Under the pieces are notes generated by a model that saw only the letters and a program-made list of their open reading frames with translations, was not told where the DNA came from and made no database searches. Positions 20,950-32,689 of a DNA stretch of 64,000 nt are shown here, in pieces. A program made the position numbers and the translations under genes. Source of the stretch: Nemertoderma westbladi (lineage: Eukaryota > Xenacoelomorpha > Nemertodermatida > Nemertodermatidae); assembly GCA_032718475.1 (NCBI GenBank), contig JAUCBJ010007014.1:62001-126000 (forward strand), in the 5' to 3' direction. Position 1 is the stretch's first letter. Each line of letters begins with the position of its first letter.

Positions 20950-23900
20950 TTAGGTGACTTCCTCCCGGTGGTAGCGAGATAGAAAATGGGATTTTAATTT
21001 GTTTTTGAATTCTGTCGGTTTGTTATAAAATTTTTTGATAGGTAAAGGTAACATATTCCACATTTTTGTTAGTTGTACTATCATACTGTTGTGGCCATAG
21101 ATATTGGTTGTTTTCGGCAGTCTTAGTTGAATAGTGCGTTTATTTAGATGGATATGTGTATTTGATATAAATGGTAATTCAAGGATTTTGTATGGTTCTG
21201 ACAGGTGAAATAGGTATTTGTAATAATATATTAGCCCAAAATATTCCCGATATGCTGTCAGAATTGGAATTTTAGCTTTTGATCTTAGTTCAGTGCCGGT
21301 ACAGTCCCTGGTTTTTTTGTTAAATATTGAGCGAAGTGCGAAGTTTTGCATCTTTTCTAGCTTATATAGTAGTTCTTTGTATCCGTATTTATTGTGTAGG
21401 GAAACCAGAAGTTGGCTACAGTAGTGATGGTGCGGTAGAACTATTGTTTTATATATGTTAATTTTGGTTTGTATCGGTAATTGTCCTTTAATTTTCCGTA
21501 AACATGATATACTTAGTGACATTTTTCGTACTACAGAGTCTATTTGTTCTTTCCAGGTCAGTTTGTTGTCTATATGTACTCCTAGGTATTTTAAACTTTG
21601 TGATTGGTTAATATGAATGTCATGGGATAACGTAAGTTTAGAATCGTCAATATTGCTGCGGTCAGTTTTTGGGGATAATAGTATGAATTCAGTTTTTTCA
21701 GGATTTAATTTTAGTTTCTTCTTACCGAAAATGTCAGATATTTTATTAATTGTTAGTGTTAGTTTGTCAGTTGCTTCAGTGGGATCGTGAGACGAAATAT
21801 AGATTGCTGTGTCGTCTGCATATTGGACAGTATTGGCAGAGTCAGATATTAGTTCTGGTATTTCGTTTGTATATAGTGAGAATAAAAGCGGTCCAATAAG
21901 TGTTCCTTGTGGTACCCCCCGTTGCTCCTTCAGAAAAGACGATAATTGTGACCCAACCCTAACCCTCTGGAATCTGTCAGTTAAATAACTTTTAATTAAT
22001 TTGCAAGCTGTTGTGTGGAACCCCAAATTTGATAAGACATTTATGAGCTGTGAATGATCGAGAGAATTAAAGGCCTTACTAAGGTCGAGAAACGCTACTG
22101 CCACATATTTTTGTTTATCTAATTGTTCACGCCATCGTTCGGTCGCATACGTGACAGCGTCAAGTGTAGAAAATTTCTTACGAAATCCGAACTGAAAAGC
22201 AGTGCGTAATTTGTGTTTGTAAAGATAGCATTCAATTTGGCTTACAAGTACCTTTTCTATTATTTTTGAAATTGGATGTGTGATGCTTAAAGGGCGATAG
22301 TTTTGTGGGTCATCATCGTCTCCCTTTTTAAATACGGGCGTTATGGTTGAGAGCTTTAATGTGTCTGGGAAAATGGAACGTGTAATACAGTCATTTATAA
22401 TATGAGTTAGAGGTGATAAGATCATAGGGCGAATCTGTTTCAATACTCTTATAGGGATTTTAGAGTGGCCGCATGGTTTGTTTTCGTTCAAATTTTGTAT
22501 AATTTTATCTAGGTCAAAAATATTAATAGAAGAAAAACAAAAAGCGTTGTTGTTTGGAGAAATTTGAATTGTGTTTGGAATCGGTAGTGACTTACTTGTA
22601 ATATTAAGATCTGAAAATTTACCAATATCAATATATATTTCATTTAAAATGTTCGATATTTCTTTTTTATCAAATATACTTTTCCCACCATAGCTTATTT
22701 CCGAAACAGATTTTCTATTTTTATTTTTATTTAAAACCTCATTTATCACCTTCCAACGTCCCTGAGTTGTGTTTTGAGTTAAGAATTTATTTTTTACGTA
22801 TGCATTTTTTAAATTTTTGTTTAAATTATTGTACAAATTTCGCGTTTTCTTGAAGGAATTAAAATCAGCAATATCTTTAGAAGAGCGCCAAATGTTTAAT
22901 TTTTCATACTTTAATTTTCTTAAATTTCCGAGTTCTGTTGTGTGCCATTTCTGTGTGGCTCCTAAGTATTTATGTGGCATTTTTAGTTTTCGTTTTAGAG
23001 GTGCATGTCTGTCAATAATTTTTTCGATTTCAGATTCAAAATAAGACAGCTTTTTATTTACATCAGATTCGTAATAAAGTGGGATCCAATTAATATTAGC
23101 AATTTCGTGACGAAATATATTTTGATTGAAATTTGAAAAGTCCCGGTATTCAATCCACTCATTTGTTTCATTGGCTGATTTTGGGATATTATGTGCAATA
23201 TTAGTTAAGGTATATTCATGGTCAGAATAATGACAAAAAAATACTAAGCTTTCAATTACAGTAGAAGAAGGAATATTAGTTATAACTAGATCAATTAATG
23301 TGTTAGTACATTTTGTATATCTCGTTGGTTTGGTAGTATTTAGTATACGTAGGTCGTGCGCAGTTGTCATACCTCGCAGTTTTGTTGTCTGGCTACTATT
23401 AGTGTTTAATAAATTGATGTTAAAATCCCCTTGAATGAGAAAGTTACAGTTTGGTTCAAGTAGCATGGCATTGTCAATTTCTTGTTCAATATCATCAATA
23501 AAGTGTGGGTTGGCACGGGGTGGATTATATACTGTACATACCAATATATTATCGATCTGAACCCATAAACTCTCTAGTTTATCATTGTCCTTAATGTCCT
23601 TGTTACGTATTTTCGCTTTATAGCCATCCGGAATGTAAATTAGAACACCACCACCCCTCTTACATTTACGGTCTAGACGAAAGTGTGTGAAACCTTTCAT
23701 TTTTATGGATTCACAAGAGGTATTTCGCTTTAGCCAAGTTTCAGTTACTGACACAATAACATTTCGCGAACCCAACAAGACTTCTTTCAGCTCGTCGAAA
23801 TTTTTGTTTAGACTTCTAGCATTTATATGAATAAATTTCAGTTTGTCTGTGTCTTTTGCAATATAGTCCTTAATGTCAGTAAATGAATTTTTTACTTTAG

Positions 23901-24022
23901 CATTTGTGGATGTAAAGTAGTAATGTTGTGAATTGTTACTTGTGGTTGGATGTTTGCGACATTTACGTCCTGGACCTGGGTTAGGGTGTATGTTGCCAGA
24001 AATTTTTAGTAACAAGTTGATA
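20950..24022 (-). CDS. LINE endonuclease-reverse transcriptase (ORF2-like), intact
   Basis: About 1,023 codons of intact LINE protein. At the N-terminus is a short segment LLLKISGNIHPNPGPG resembling the NPGP-ending peptide seen at the start of many CR1/Jockey-group proteins. The APE endonuclease has FIHINARSLNK, VTETWLK (Glu), IQGDFNINLL, LIDLVITN and YSDHEYT. RT has ITPVFKKGDDDDPQNYRPLS, FQFGFRKKFST, FLDLSKAFNSLDH, GVPQGTLIGPLLF and QYADDTAIY (catalytic YADD). No stops or shifts are seen. The frame continues past 24022 to an ATG at 24147, but that part is antisense BEL-A RT, so the native start is lost or lies in a missing 5' end. Confidence 0.87.
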
Positions 24023-26247
24023 GTAAACAGCCTACGATTTCTGTGGTGGCCTGAAGGAGACCTCAACCGAAAACCGGTGGAGTACTGGATGACCATCCAG
24101 GCTTTCGGGATCATCTTATTCCCTCGAACGCTTGTTTGGTAGTGCATACCACTGCTGATGACAACCGAGACGCCTTCTCTAAAGCGGTTATCGACAACAT
24201 CAAACGGGATATATACATGGACGACAATTTAAAGTCCCTCCCATCGGTGGAAGAAGCCATTGATGTTGCCAAGGGAACGGTGGAGTGCTTGCAACGTGGT
24301 GGATTTTGGCTAACCAAATTTACTAGTAACTCCTGTGAGTTTCTGGAATCGATCCCAGTAGAAGACCGAGGTGTTAAAGATCTGGACCTCATCAAGGACA
24401 ATCTTCCGGAAACCAAAACACTTGCCTTAAAATGGGACACGGAGAGAGATATCTTGTTTTTCCAGTTAAAGCAGCGAGATAATCCAGTTAGAACTAAATG
24501 GATTTGTCTAAGTATCCTGAGCACTTATTTCAATCTATTGGGATTTATTAGCCCAGTTATATTAGTTGCTCGGAGCTTAGTGCAACAAATGTGGCTCGAA
24601 AACCACTCGTGGGATAATCCACTTAAGGGAGAACTACTAAAGAAGTGGATGAAATGGGAAGATTCTCTACCATCCATTGAGAACTTTAAGATTTCCCGTT
24701 CATATTTTGGTCACGTTCTCCCCACGTATTCCTATCAACTTCATGTGTTTGGAGACGCCAGCGATATGGGAATAGGTATAGTAGCCTACCTGAGGGTTGA
24801 AACTCCGGATGGAATTAAAGTTGCCTTGGTCACCTCTAAGGCCTTGATAAACAACAAATTACGAGTTCCTCGAGCGGAGTTAAAGGCGGCTCTATACGCT
24901 ACAGCCATCGGCCGGAATGTAACAGAACAGATCGACTATCCACTGGAGGAAACTGTCTATTGGACTGATGCTTTACTCGTTCTGGAGTATATAACAAATG
25001 AAGTCTGTCAGTTCAGCGTCTTCGTTACCAACAGAGTAGCCATTATACTCAGTCTCTCTAATGTAGATCAATGGAGACATTGCCCTGGGACGATTAATCC
25101 AGCCGACATCGCTTCCAGAGGAGCAACTCCTCAAGAACTGATAGATACTCCAGACTGGTTAGGTGGACCCGACTTCCTAAGTAAAGAAGAGGATGAATGG
25201 CCCCCTTATCTTACCACGGCAGAGATTAGACAAGCCAAGGGAGCGGAGAAATTCAAACCTAAAACCCGGACGAGTAAATCAAAGTTATTTAAACCTGTGA
25301 TAGATCTGTCTGTACTACACATCTCCGGGGACGACACTGTGGATCTAAACTCCCCCACCACGAACAAATCTGTTATAGAAATCAGAGAAAGAGACTGGAA
25401 ATCTGGAACACCAGATGTCTCGCAAGGACTCTCCCCTCTTCTGCAGAGAGCAATAAATCATTATAGCTCCTGGAATCGGCTTTGCAAGGCCGTTGTGTAC
25501 CTGAAAAGATGTTTCCATCATCACTATTCCAGGACAAAGATTGCTAGTGATACCGCTCCATTAATATCCGAAAGGGTCCATGCTATTAAAGACCTTCCCG
25601 CTTATAAAGTGTCGGATAGGTTTCTGACTGAGAAGATCAGTTACCAAGAGCATGAGGATACCAATAAGCAGATACTGAGACTCCTGCAATGCTATGAAGA
25701 TTCCGATAAGTATTTCATGTTGTTGAGAAATCCACAGATGCGCTTAAGGGATCGTTTCTCTAGCACAATGATAGATGGGTTAATACGTGTCGGAGGGAGA
25801 TTAACTAATGCTCCATTGTCCTTTGACACTAAGTTTCCTATACTCATTAGAAATCTTGAAATACAAATCAAGATGATTGTAGATGTTCACAGTAGACTTT
25901 ACCATGCTGGTAGAGAACAAGTTCTTAGCAAAATTCGAACTCGCTTTTATTTCCATAAGCCCCGTAGAGCTCTAAACCAAGTTCTTAAAAACTGTATACC
26001 CTGTAGGAAAGCATTCAGTAGGCCTTTAACACAGCGAGAGGCAGAATTACCTAGGGAACGAGTAAGCTTCTCTGAACCACCCTTTACTAATACTGGTGTG
26101 GATTTATTTGGCCCTATTGAAGTATATCGTGCTAGGACTATAGTCAAGCGATGGTGTGTCATCTTTGTCTGTATGACTTGTAGAGTAATCCATCTAGATA
26201 TGGTGAACGATCTATCTACCAACAGCTTCATACTGAGTTTATGCTGA
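24023..26247 (+). pseudogene. BEL-A RT C-terminus, RNase H and integrase N-terminus
   Basis: RT resumes with NSLRFLWWPEGDL and KPVEYWMTI, shifts frame before 24136, then runs 703 codons. RT catalytic DIYMDDNL is at 24209-24232. The Pao RT C-terminal region is followed by RNase H (LHVFGDASDMGIGIVAYL, VPRAELKAALYA, VYWTDALLVLEYI, HCPGTINPADIASRGAT). The integrase has an H2C2 zinc site (HSRLYHAGREQ to NCIPCRKAF) and the first catalytic Asp (TNTGVDLFGPI). A TGA at 26245-26247 stops it after FILSLC, where sister elements continue in frame. Confidence 0.85.
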
Positions 26248-27120
26248 CAGATCGCTCGCTTTGGGACTAGCAATACTATGAGATCCGACAAAGGAATGAA
26301 CTTTATTGGCGCCAATAATGAGATCAAAGCTTACGTGAAAGATTGGAACCAAAGACAGGTGGACGATCAGCTAAGGGTAACAGCATCTAGCTGGACTTTC
26401 AACGCCGCCGACGCCCTTGGTGGGGAGGAAGTTGGGAGAGATTAATACGGAGCGTGAAGACCGCATCTCACTTTATAGTGCCATGCCGCGCGTATCTCAC
26501 CGACGAACTTTTGCTCACGTTAATGGAAGAAATCGCCGCCTATCTTAACGAGAGACCGCTTATGCCAGTGAAACAGTCTCATCGAGTCCCAACTCCCTAG
26601 AAGCGCTGACACCCGCGCATTTCCTACTAAAGAAACCTGTAGCCATGCTCCCGCAATCAGAAATCACGGACGGAGACAAATACTGCTGACAAACTTGGCA
26701 ACTTATGCAGTTATTATCCCGTCGTTTTGCTGACTATTTCGAAAAACATTATCTTCCTACGCTACAACTTCAAACCAAGTGGTTTGCGCAGCAAGAAAAC
26801 GTCAGCGCCGGAGACATGGTCCTTATTGTGGAATCAGACCTTCCATGTAAGAGGTGGCAGACAGGTCGTATCATCGAGACTCATATATCCGATGATGGTT
26901 TAGTGCGATCGGTAGAACTCGTCGTTATGCAACGTAACTTTAAGAAACCTGGAATTGTATTTGAAGCACAACAACTTAATCGCCCAGTTGGTCGTTTATG
27001 TTTACTGGAAAGAGACCGAGAGTTATCTGGAAACTATGGAAGGCAAGATACTCTTCCCACGACCACCTCCCTAATCCAACAGACATCTAGGGACTCCCCA
27101 CTGTTACAGCGTTTGGAGTG
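26248..27120 (+). pseudogene. BEL-A integrase C-terminal half
   Basis: The same frame continues after the TGA with RFGTSNTMRSDKGMNFIG (second catalytic Asp). A shift follows, then PWWGGSWERLIRSVKT (catalytic Glu block), further stops, and the terminal part open at 26705-27175 (HYLPTLQLQTKWF, GDMVLIVESDLPCKRWQTGRI, RPVGRLCLLE). The last is the typical BEL/Pao post-integrase domain. Coding probably ends near 27110; beyond this is a T-rich tract. Confidence 0.78.
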
Positions 27121-27175
27121 GGTGTGTGACTACATTATTTTTTTTTTTTTTTATTATTTTTATCGTTTTCTTTAA

Positions 27176-28290
27176 TTTTATTTAGTAGAATAATATTTTA
27201 ACGATTATTCAGTAGATTAGTGCAATATATATTCGTGTTTAATACTTAATTACTTAACATAATATATTTAGTTTAACGGCGAGAAATAATTCATTTTCTC
27301 TTTCCTTACTGTCCGTATCATACTATAAATACGTGACTACAGTAAGATGAAATGTCTGTACTTATTAAAAGTACAATACCGCCCCTACTATACTCAAGTA
27401 TTATTTGTAAGTAGAGTATTAGGAATGCAAAGTTCAGATCCTCGTGTCTCGGCTAAACCAAGCTCTGGGTAGACCTTGGAAACGACTTGCCTCTTCTCAC
27501 TGACATTGCTTCTTGCAATATTGCTCTCATACCTTATATTAAATAATACATATAGTAGAATGATGTCCATTTAACAGTAGCGTTAAAACTCAAAATAAAT
27601 CTGTTAAACCCTTTGACCATCTGAAATTCTAGTCGATTAAGATATCGCAGCACCCCCGATATACTTGAAAGACAAAATTCTAGAATCAGTGGTTAACGTC
27701 CCCAGACATGTTCTGGAATAAATCGGTGCCCATCTTAAATATTAAATATTTAATAAATATTTATAAAATCTGTTAAAACAAATGTTATAATAGAGTACAT
27801 GATAACTAATTGACTCTAGAAAATCTGTAAATCAAAATCTGTTAAAATTTAGATCCTCTAAATTTCTAGCCACTTAAGATATCGTAGCACTTACCGATAC
27901 TCTTAAAAAGACAAAATTCCTAGAATTAAGGATCCTAGTTCCCAGACATGTTTTGGAATAAAATTGTGTCTATTTTAATACCAAATAATAAAATTTACGG
28001 GAATAAATTTTAAATTCATATCCTCTCATGAATTTGATAAATTTTTTGATCATTTTATACAATTTATAACATTCCCAAAATTCCATTAATTAATAGATCA
28101 TGGGAGCGGAGATTCACCCTATTAAGTATATTAGTGTGCGAGAATCTCCAATGTATAGTCAATAGCCGATAAAATTCATAAAATCATGTATAAAGGGGAA
28201 TATTGACAATTAAAGAATTACTATTAAATAGCATCCCAGATCTGTATGCATGAGAATTACCCTAATTCTTCTGCTAGCTTTCCATAATGT
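27176..28290. other. BEL-A spacer after pol
   Basis: AT-rich non-coding DNA between pol and the RTE insertion. It contains a diverged direct duplication (27590-27990). Confidence 0.5.
27590..27990. repeat. Diverged direct duplication, about 160-bp unit
   Basis: Two imperfect copies (about 27590-27750 and 27827-27990) share AAATCTGTTAAA, TTAAGATATCG, AAAGACAAAATTC, a CCCAGACATGTT block and TGGAATAAA in the same order and spacing. Confidence 0.65.
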
Positions 28291-29571
28291 CTACTAATAC
28301 TACTAGGATTGGCATGCTGCATTGCAGCTGCATTTTTAAGAATGCTGTGCCGGCTTGTCAACAAAATTGCACCGCCACAACTCCCTATCACCCATGACAT
28401 TTGCTAGATCATCCGCATCTTTAAGGCCAGTGTCCTTTAAGATGCGTCTCAAGAAAGTCATGGGCTGTCCACCATGCTTATTCACTCCATGAGGCTGCCA
28501 AAGTACAAGATTATGCACTGGCTGGTCCTCACGGCGAAATCAATGTCCTGCAAAGCGGAGGCGATTTTGTTCTAGTGTCAAGCTTGGGGGAACCAATGAG
28601 ACACCTCCAATGTTATATAGTGTTTGGTTGGAGATGTGTGCATTGTATTTGACACAATGAACCCGGCGTAGCATTCTTGTGAATGTGCCATCCAGAGATT
28701 TGGTGTCCTAAGCAGTGAGAGCCCAGCATGGACTCCCGTAGAGGAGTACTGGAACTACTGCTGCTCTAAATAATCGGACCTTAAGTTTCCAATTAATTCT
28801 CGGTGACTTTCAAATCCTGGAAAGCCTATTCAAGGCTGCCCATGCCTTTCCCTTACGTATTCGAAGGTCCTCACCTGACTTCCGGATCCATGATCCCAGG
28901 TAACAGAAGTCGCCCACATGCTCAAGCATACCATCCTTTGAGCTTATGCTCATCCGATCAGAGACTTGCTGAGGACTTTCAAAGTTAACTGTCAGAATTT
29001 TGGTCTTTTTTGAGTTAATAAAAAGACCAACACTATAAGCAGCATGTTCTAATGAGCTGCGGAGCCGTTGGGCTCCCTCTAATGATTCTGAGAGTACTCC
29101 TAAGTCATCAGCAAAGTCTAGATCAGTTAGGTACTTGGCAGGAATTCCTCGACTTCTGGAGCCAGTAGGTGGAGTTATCATCACCCCATCATCATTTATA
29201 ATGATCTAAGGACATGCGTAGAACATAGTCAACCACAATAATGAACAAGAATGGTGCAAGTGTGTCTCCTTGGAGGACGCCCCATAACACTTCAAATGGT
29301 TCTGTGTCACCATCAACAGTAGACACAAATGTTGTCGAACCATCGTATACTGATCTGATTGCTGCAATAATTTCATCAGGAATCCCATATAATGAAAGTA
29401 TGCTGAACATACGTGAGCGAGAGACTGAATCAAAGGCCTTGAAGAAGTCAACAAAGATAACAGCCAGATGCCTGTCTTTCTTTTTTGATAACTCTTCAAT
29501 TATCCTTCTAAGTGCCAAAATGGGCTCCATGGTCCCACGACCTTTACGGAACCCATTCTGATTTCCACTCG
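28291..29571 (-). mobile_element. RTE-type LINE, 5'-truncated copy 3
   Basis: Minus-strand copy of the same family as 3168-5216, truncated in RT (starts at the NQNGFRKGRG block) and ending in a (TAG)n-like tail. A 7-bp flank ataatgt occurs at 28284-28290 and 29572-29578, a likely target duplication. It sits in the spacer between BEL-A pol and its accessory region. Confidence 0.85.
28336..29565 (-). pseudogene. RTE reverse transcriptase fragment, broken
   Basis: Encodes RT from NGFRKGRGT through FVDFFKAFDSV, GVLQGDTLAPFLF, LDFADDLGVLS and the C-terminal region. Compared with copy 1 it has a frameshift near 29190 (just after VLRMSLDH) and two nonsense changes, one at the Glu codon of the LTAED block near 28710 and one at the Cys codon of the GHCFRRED block near 28550. 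Confidence 0.85.
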
Positions 29572-30078
29572 ATAATGTCACCATAGCAACAACCACACTA
29601 GAATTAGAAGCGAGTTAAAAGAACAATAGAAAGCTTGCCCCATTGAATAGCATACGGAATAAATAGCACCCTGCTAGTATCCAGGGATACATAATAATAA
29701 CGTGGCATTCTGGAAGGCACTTGACTAACGGACAAATGGCCCGAATGTGTACAATTTGTGACAGGAGTGTGGAATTTGTGTATTTATAGGTGAATGTTAC
29801 TACTAAAGTGTGTTTACAGTAGCAAGTCGCAGTTGTGAAAGTTACCCTGCCTCTGTAGCAAGAACCTCCAGTAATTCTAAGCCCTTGGGACGGACAGTGG
29901 AGGGACTCGCGCTCGTTATTGTTGTCGTTGTGTAGCTACTACATTGGCGAGAGGCACAGCGACGACAGTACATCAGCGCTGAGGATCTTGCACTGTCCAG
30001 GGGCATTGAGGGGGAGGCATCGACGACCGCTGGCCTAAATATCATTAATTATAATATTGATAAACTCATATAGCAGCT
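29572..30078. other. Leader of the BEL-A accessory region
   Basis: About 500 bp of non-coding DNA before the ATG at 30079. No splice or promoter signal was assigned. A small minus-strand frame here (29842-30045) is unsupported. Confidence 0.45.
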
Positions 30079-31297
30079 ATGGCTGAGTTAATAGAAGATG
30101 ATCTTGGTATCAGGGAGCGATATACCCTACCATTGCAAGCGTTTGTTGATAGTTTAATAAGCGGCAATGCTAGTCAACCTACTACAGAGGACGATGGCCG
30201 TTATATCGAACCGCCAATGTCAAAGGAACAGCTCACGCGTGGCGTGAATTGGACTATAGAAAATTCACCGCTCGCTATACGCATCGTAATGGTACGTATA
30301 TGGACTTCTTAACTACTGGTCATCCTATCGATTTACATGATACGGACGATGTAGACACCAAAAGGGAAATGATTCTGTTTAAATATCATACCCAGCAGAG
30401 TCGGAACGATAAACTGAGAATCGAACATGAGAATTCTATTTGAAACCGACTCGAAAGAGAAGACGTTGAAGAGCCGGATAAACGCAGTGACTTCAACGAA
30501 TATTTGGAATTCTTGAGAGAAACATATCTCAATGTAGCCAGTCAACAAAATCTAGAAACTAGATATCCTCAAGGTATACATCATAACCCTATGATAGAAC
30601 TCAAACGACTCTATTTCACTATGATGTATCTTACCACCGATCGACCGCTACCTGTTGTACCGGATAGCTTCGAACAGATGGAGGAATATTGTAAAACTGG
30701 AGAAAGATCATCCGCGTTTCCCCTACAAGACGTGCGTCTTTGGTATTATTGCGATGAATGCCCTAGACCCAACCAACAAACGGAAAGACATAAACATCCG
30801 CGGAGACGTTGCGCTAAACACAGTTTTACTTGCTATACTTACGGGAGTTTCGAGCGAAACTTTTTTGATGTATCACCCACGCTCGCTCGACTCAAACGAT
30901 CCTTAAATAAACCTATGATCAGAGTTCCGGAATACTCGGTCGGTGATACCTCAGACTCTTGATCCTAATAGTATGACGGATCCTCCTGAACTGTACTCAA
31001 TGTTTAAAGATCTAGTGTTACCCGAACAATTAGTCGGTGGCACTCCGGTTGTGGGCTCCCTAGATATTTGCCCATCCTACCTAGCCGGATTGGGACGCGG
31101 ACATCTAATATCGCCGTTCAACCCGTATAATTGTCCCGGTTTAACCCCGATACAACCCATCACCGAGGTGGAGGAGAGCGTTATACGAAACGCATTAGAC
31201 GCTATTCGACAAAAGATCCGAAAAGGAACCTACAATTGTTTAGACAAACGTAAATTGCAGCAACAAGTCCAAGCGGTAAAAGAATTAGCTTTACCCC
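30079..31297 (+). pseudogene. BEL-A post-pol accessory protein, 5' half
   Basis: A conserved protein of unknown function, downstream of and on the same strand as BEL-A pol. It opens at the ATG at 30079 (MAELIEDDLG). Frames 30079-30312, 30249-30443, 30504-30962 and 30943-31297 follow one another with two shifts and one TGA (30441-30443). It matches BEL-C 58855-59035 and 52388-53965 in order. The clearest block is MYLTTDRPLPVVPDSFEQM (BEL-C: MYLRHEEPLPAVRDQINGM), followed by a CxxC (YYCDEC) and a CxxH (RRCAKH) that may bind zinc. Coding is cut at 31297 by BEL-B and continues in phase at 45049. Confidence 0.7.
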
Positions 31298-32510
31298 TGT
31301 TGCCGTTATCCCAACACCAGGGGGGAAAAACGCCGATGCTGGAGACGTGACTTTACAGACCACAGAGTCCCGGCCAGTCACCGGATATTGATTGTGGAGA
31401 AGGAATGATTTCTTAGATGCAGGATTGCGGTTGAGGAAAAGTTGCATTGGTTGGATATACTCTTTAATGTAACTTCCTACAGTTGAACCCTGATTGATAA
31501 TTAATTGGGCTTCCCCAAATCAATATACACCAAATATTCACAATAATTATACACGACAATATAAATCCCTACAGTATATTATTTAATTACCCACTGTTCG
31601 CTCAGATTTTAGCCTAACTAATGTTCCCCAGATTTTCCCTCGGTCCTAGTCTTAGTGCCGTAGTGTCGGTGTCGGTCGACCCTGTTGCGTGTCCGTTCCA
31701 CCCCTCCCGAACCCCGAAGGGATCGATCATCGAGAACCAGCACGGCTTGGCTAAGGGTCGGTCCAGTCGGTAGACTCTGTCGCTTATCCGTCCCACCCCT
31801 CCCGAACCCTGAAGGGATCGATCATTGAGAACCAGTACGGCTTGGCTAGGAATCTGTCATGTCGGTGGACCCATTCGCGTGTCCGTCCCACCCCTCCCGA
31901 ACCCCGAAGGGTTCGATCATCGAGAACCAGTACGGCTTTGCTAGGGGTTCGTCGGTTCATCGCAGCGACCCAACCACCTAGGCTTTCCGAGTCCTTATTC
32001 AGGCTCGTAGTCGCTTCGGCAGCCGAGAAACTGCTCCGAACAGTCGGTAGGCCAGTAGAGTCCAGTCCTTTGTCTTTCGACCCCGTCGCGTGTCTGTCCC
32101 ACCCTTCACGAACTCCGAAGGGAATGATCATCGAGAACCAGTACGGCTTGGCTAAGGGGTCTGTCGTCGGTTCCCGTCGGAATCCCTGGCACAAGCAGCA
32201 GACTTTCCGATGTCCTTTTCAGGCTCGTAATAACTGCTGTTGGCTAGGGACCGCTAAGGGCAGTCCTTGTCCTTTAGGCCTGGCGCGTTACCAAATCCAC
32301 CTCTACAGGCAGCAGGAAGTTGGCCAGGGCCTAATAGTACTCAGGCTAACCTGAATACTGCTTAACTTTTCCTCCCACCCATGGCCCTTATAAACATGAA
32401 ATTATTCCTGTATCCTGGTCCCGCACCCAGTAGTGATATCGGAATAATCATTTTAAATAAATACAAAAAATATTCAACTCGCGTTATGAAAAGTTGAAAT
32501 ACCGTGAACA
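31298..32510 (-). repeat. BEL-B 3' LTR (1213 bp)
   Basis: Matches 43557-45048 along its length. Contains a minisatellite built on CCCGAACCCCGAAGGGATCG and ATCGAGAACCAGTACGGCTT, period about 93 bp, roughly four to five units. It lacks two blocks present in the 5' LTR, so the two LTRs differ by about 280 bp plus point changes. Confidence 0.92.
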
Positions 32511-32689
32511 GTCACCCCCCAATGACCTTCGTGAGGTCTATCGGTAGATTGAGTTTGCGTAGGTCATTCCCAATATAAAAAACCCAAATTTAATATTGCA
32601 TAGTCTTGATGAATTTGGCCTAGAATTTATATATATATATATGTATAAAAATAAATGTTCAATAAATGTTCCTGGAATATCCCGATCCA

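Larger units (their letters stand above)
20665..24022 (-). mobile_element. CR1/Jockey-group LINE inserted in BEL-A RT
   Basis: Minus-strand non-LTR retrotransposon of about 3.36 kb. Its 3' end is near 20665 with an AT-rich TATAATATAATATAATA segment; its 5' edge is near 24022, where BEL-A RT coding resumes. It holds one long open frame with endonuclease and RT. It replaced only a few codons of BEL-A. Confidence 0.88.

Noticed and set aside
20628-24147. Reading 24022-24147 as the N-terminus of the LINE protein
   Set aside because: Those codons are antisense to BEL-A RT (NSLRFLWWPEGDL region); the LINE boundary is near 24022.
31842-32354. Arg/Ser-rich 170-residue frame, and its counterpart at 44017-44490
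   Set aside because: Both lie in the LTR minisatellite of BEL-B; they are repeat translations, not genes.
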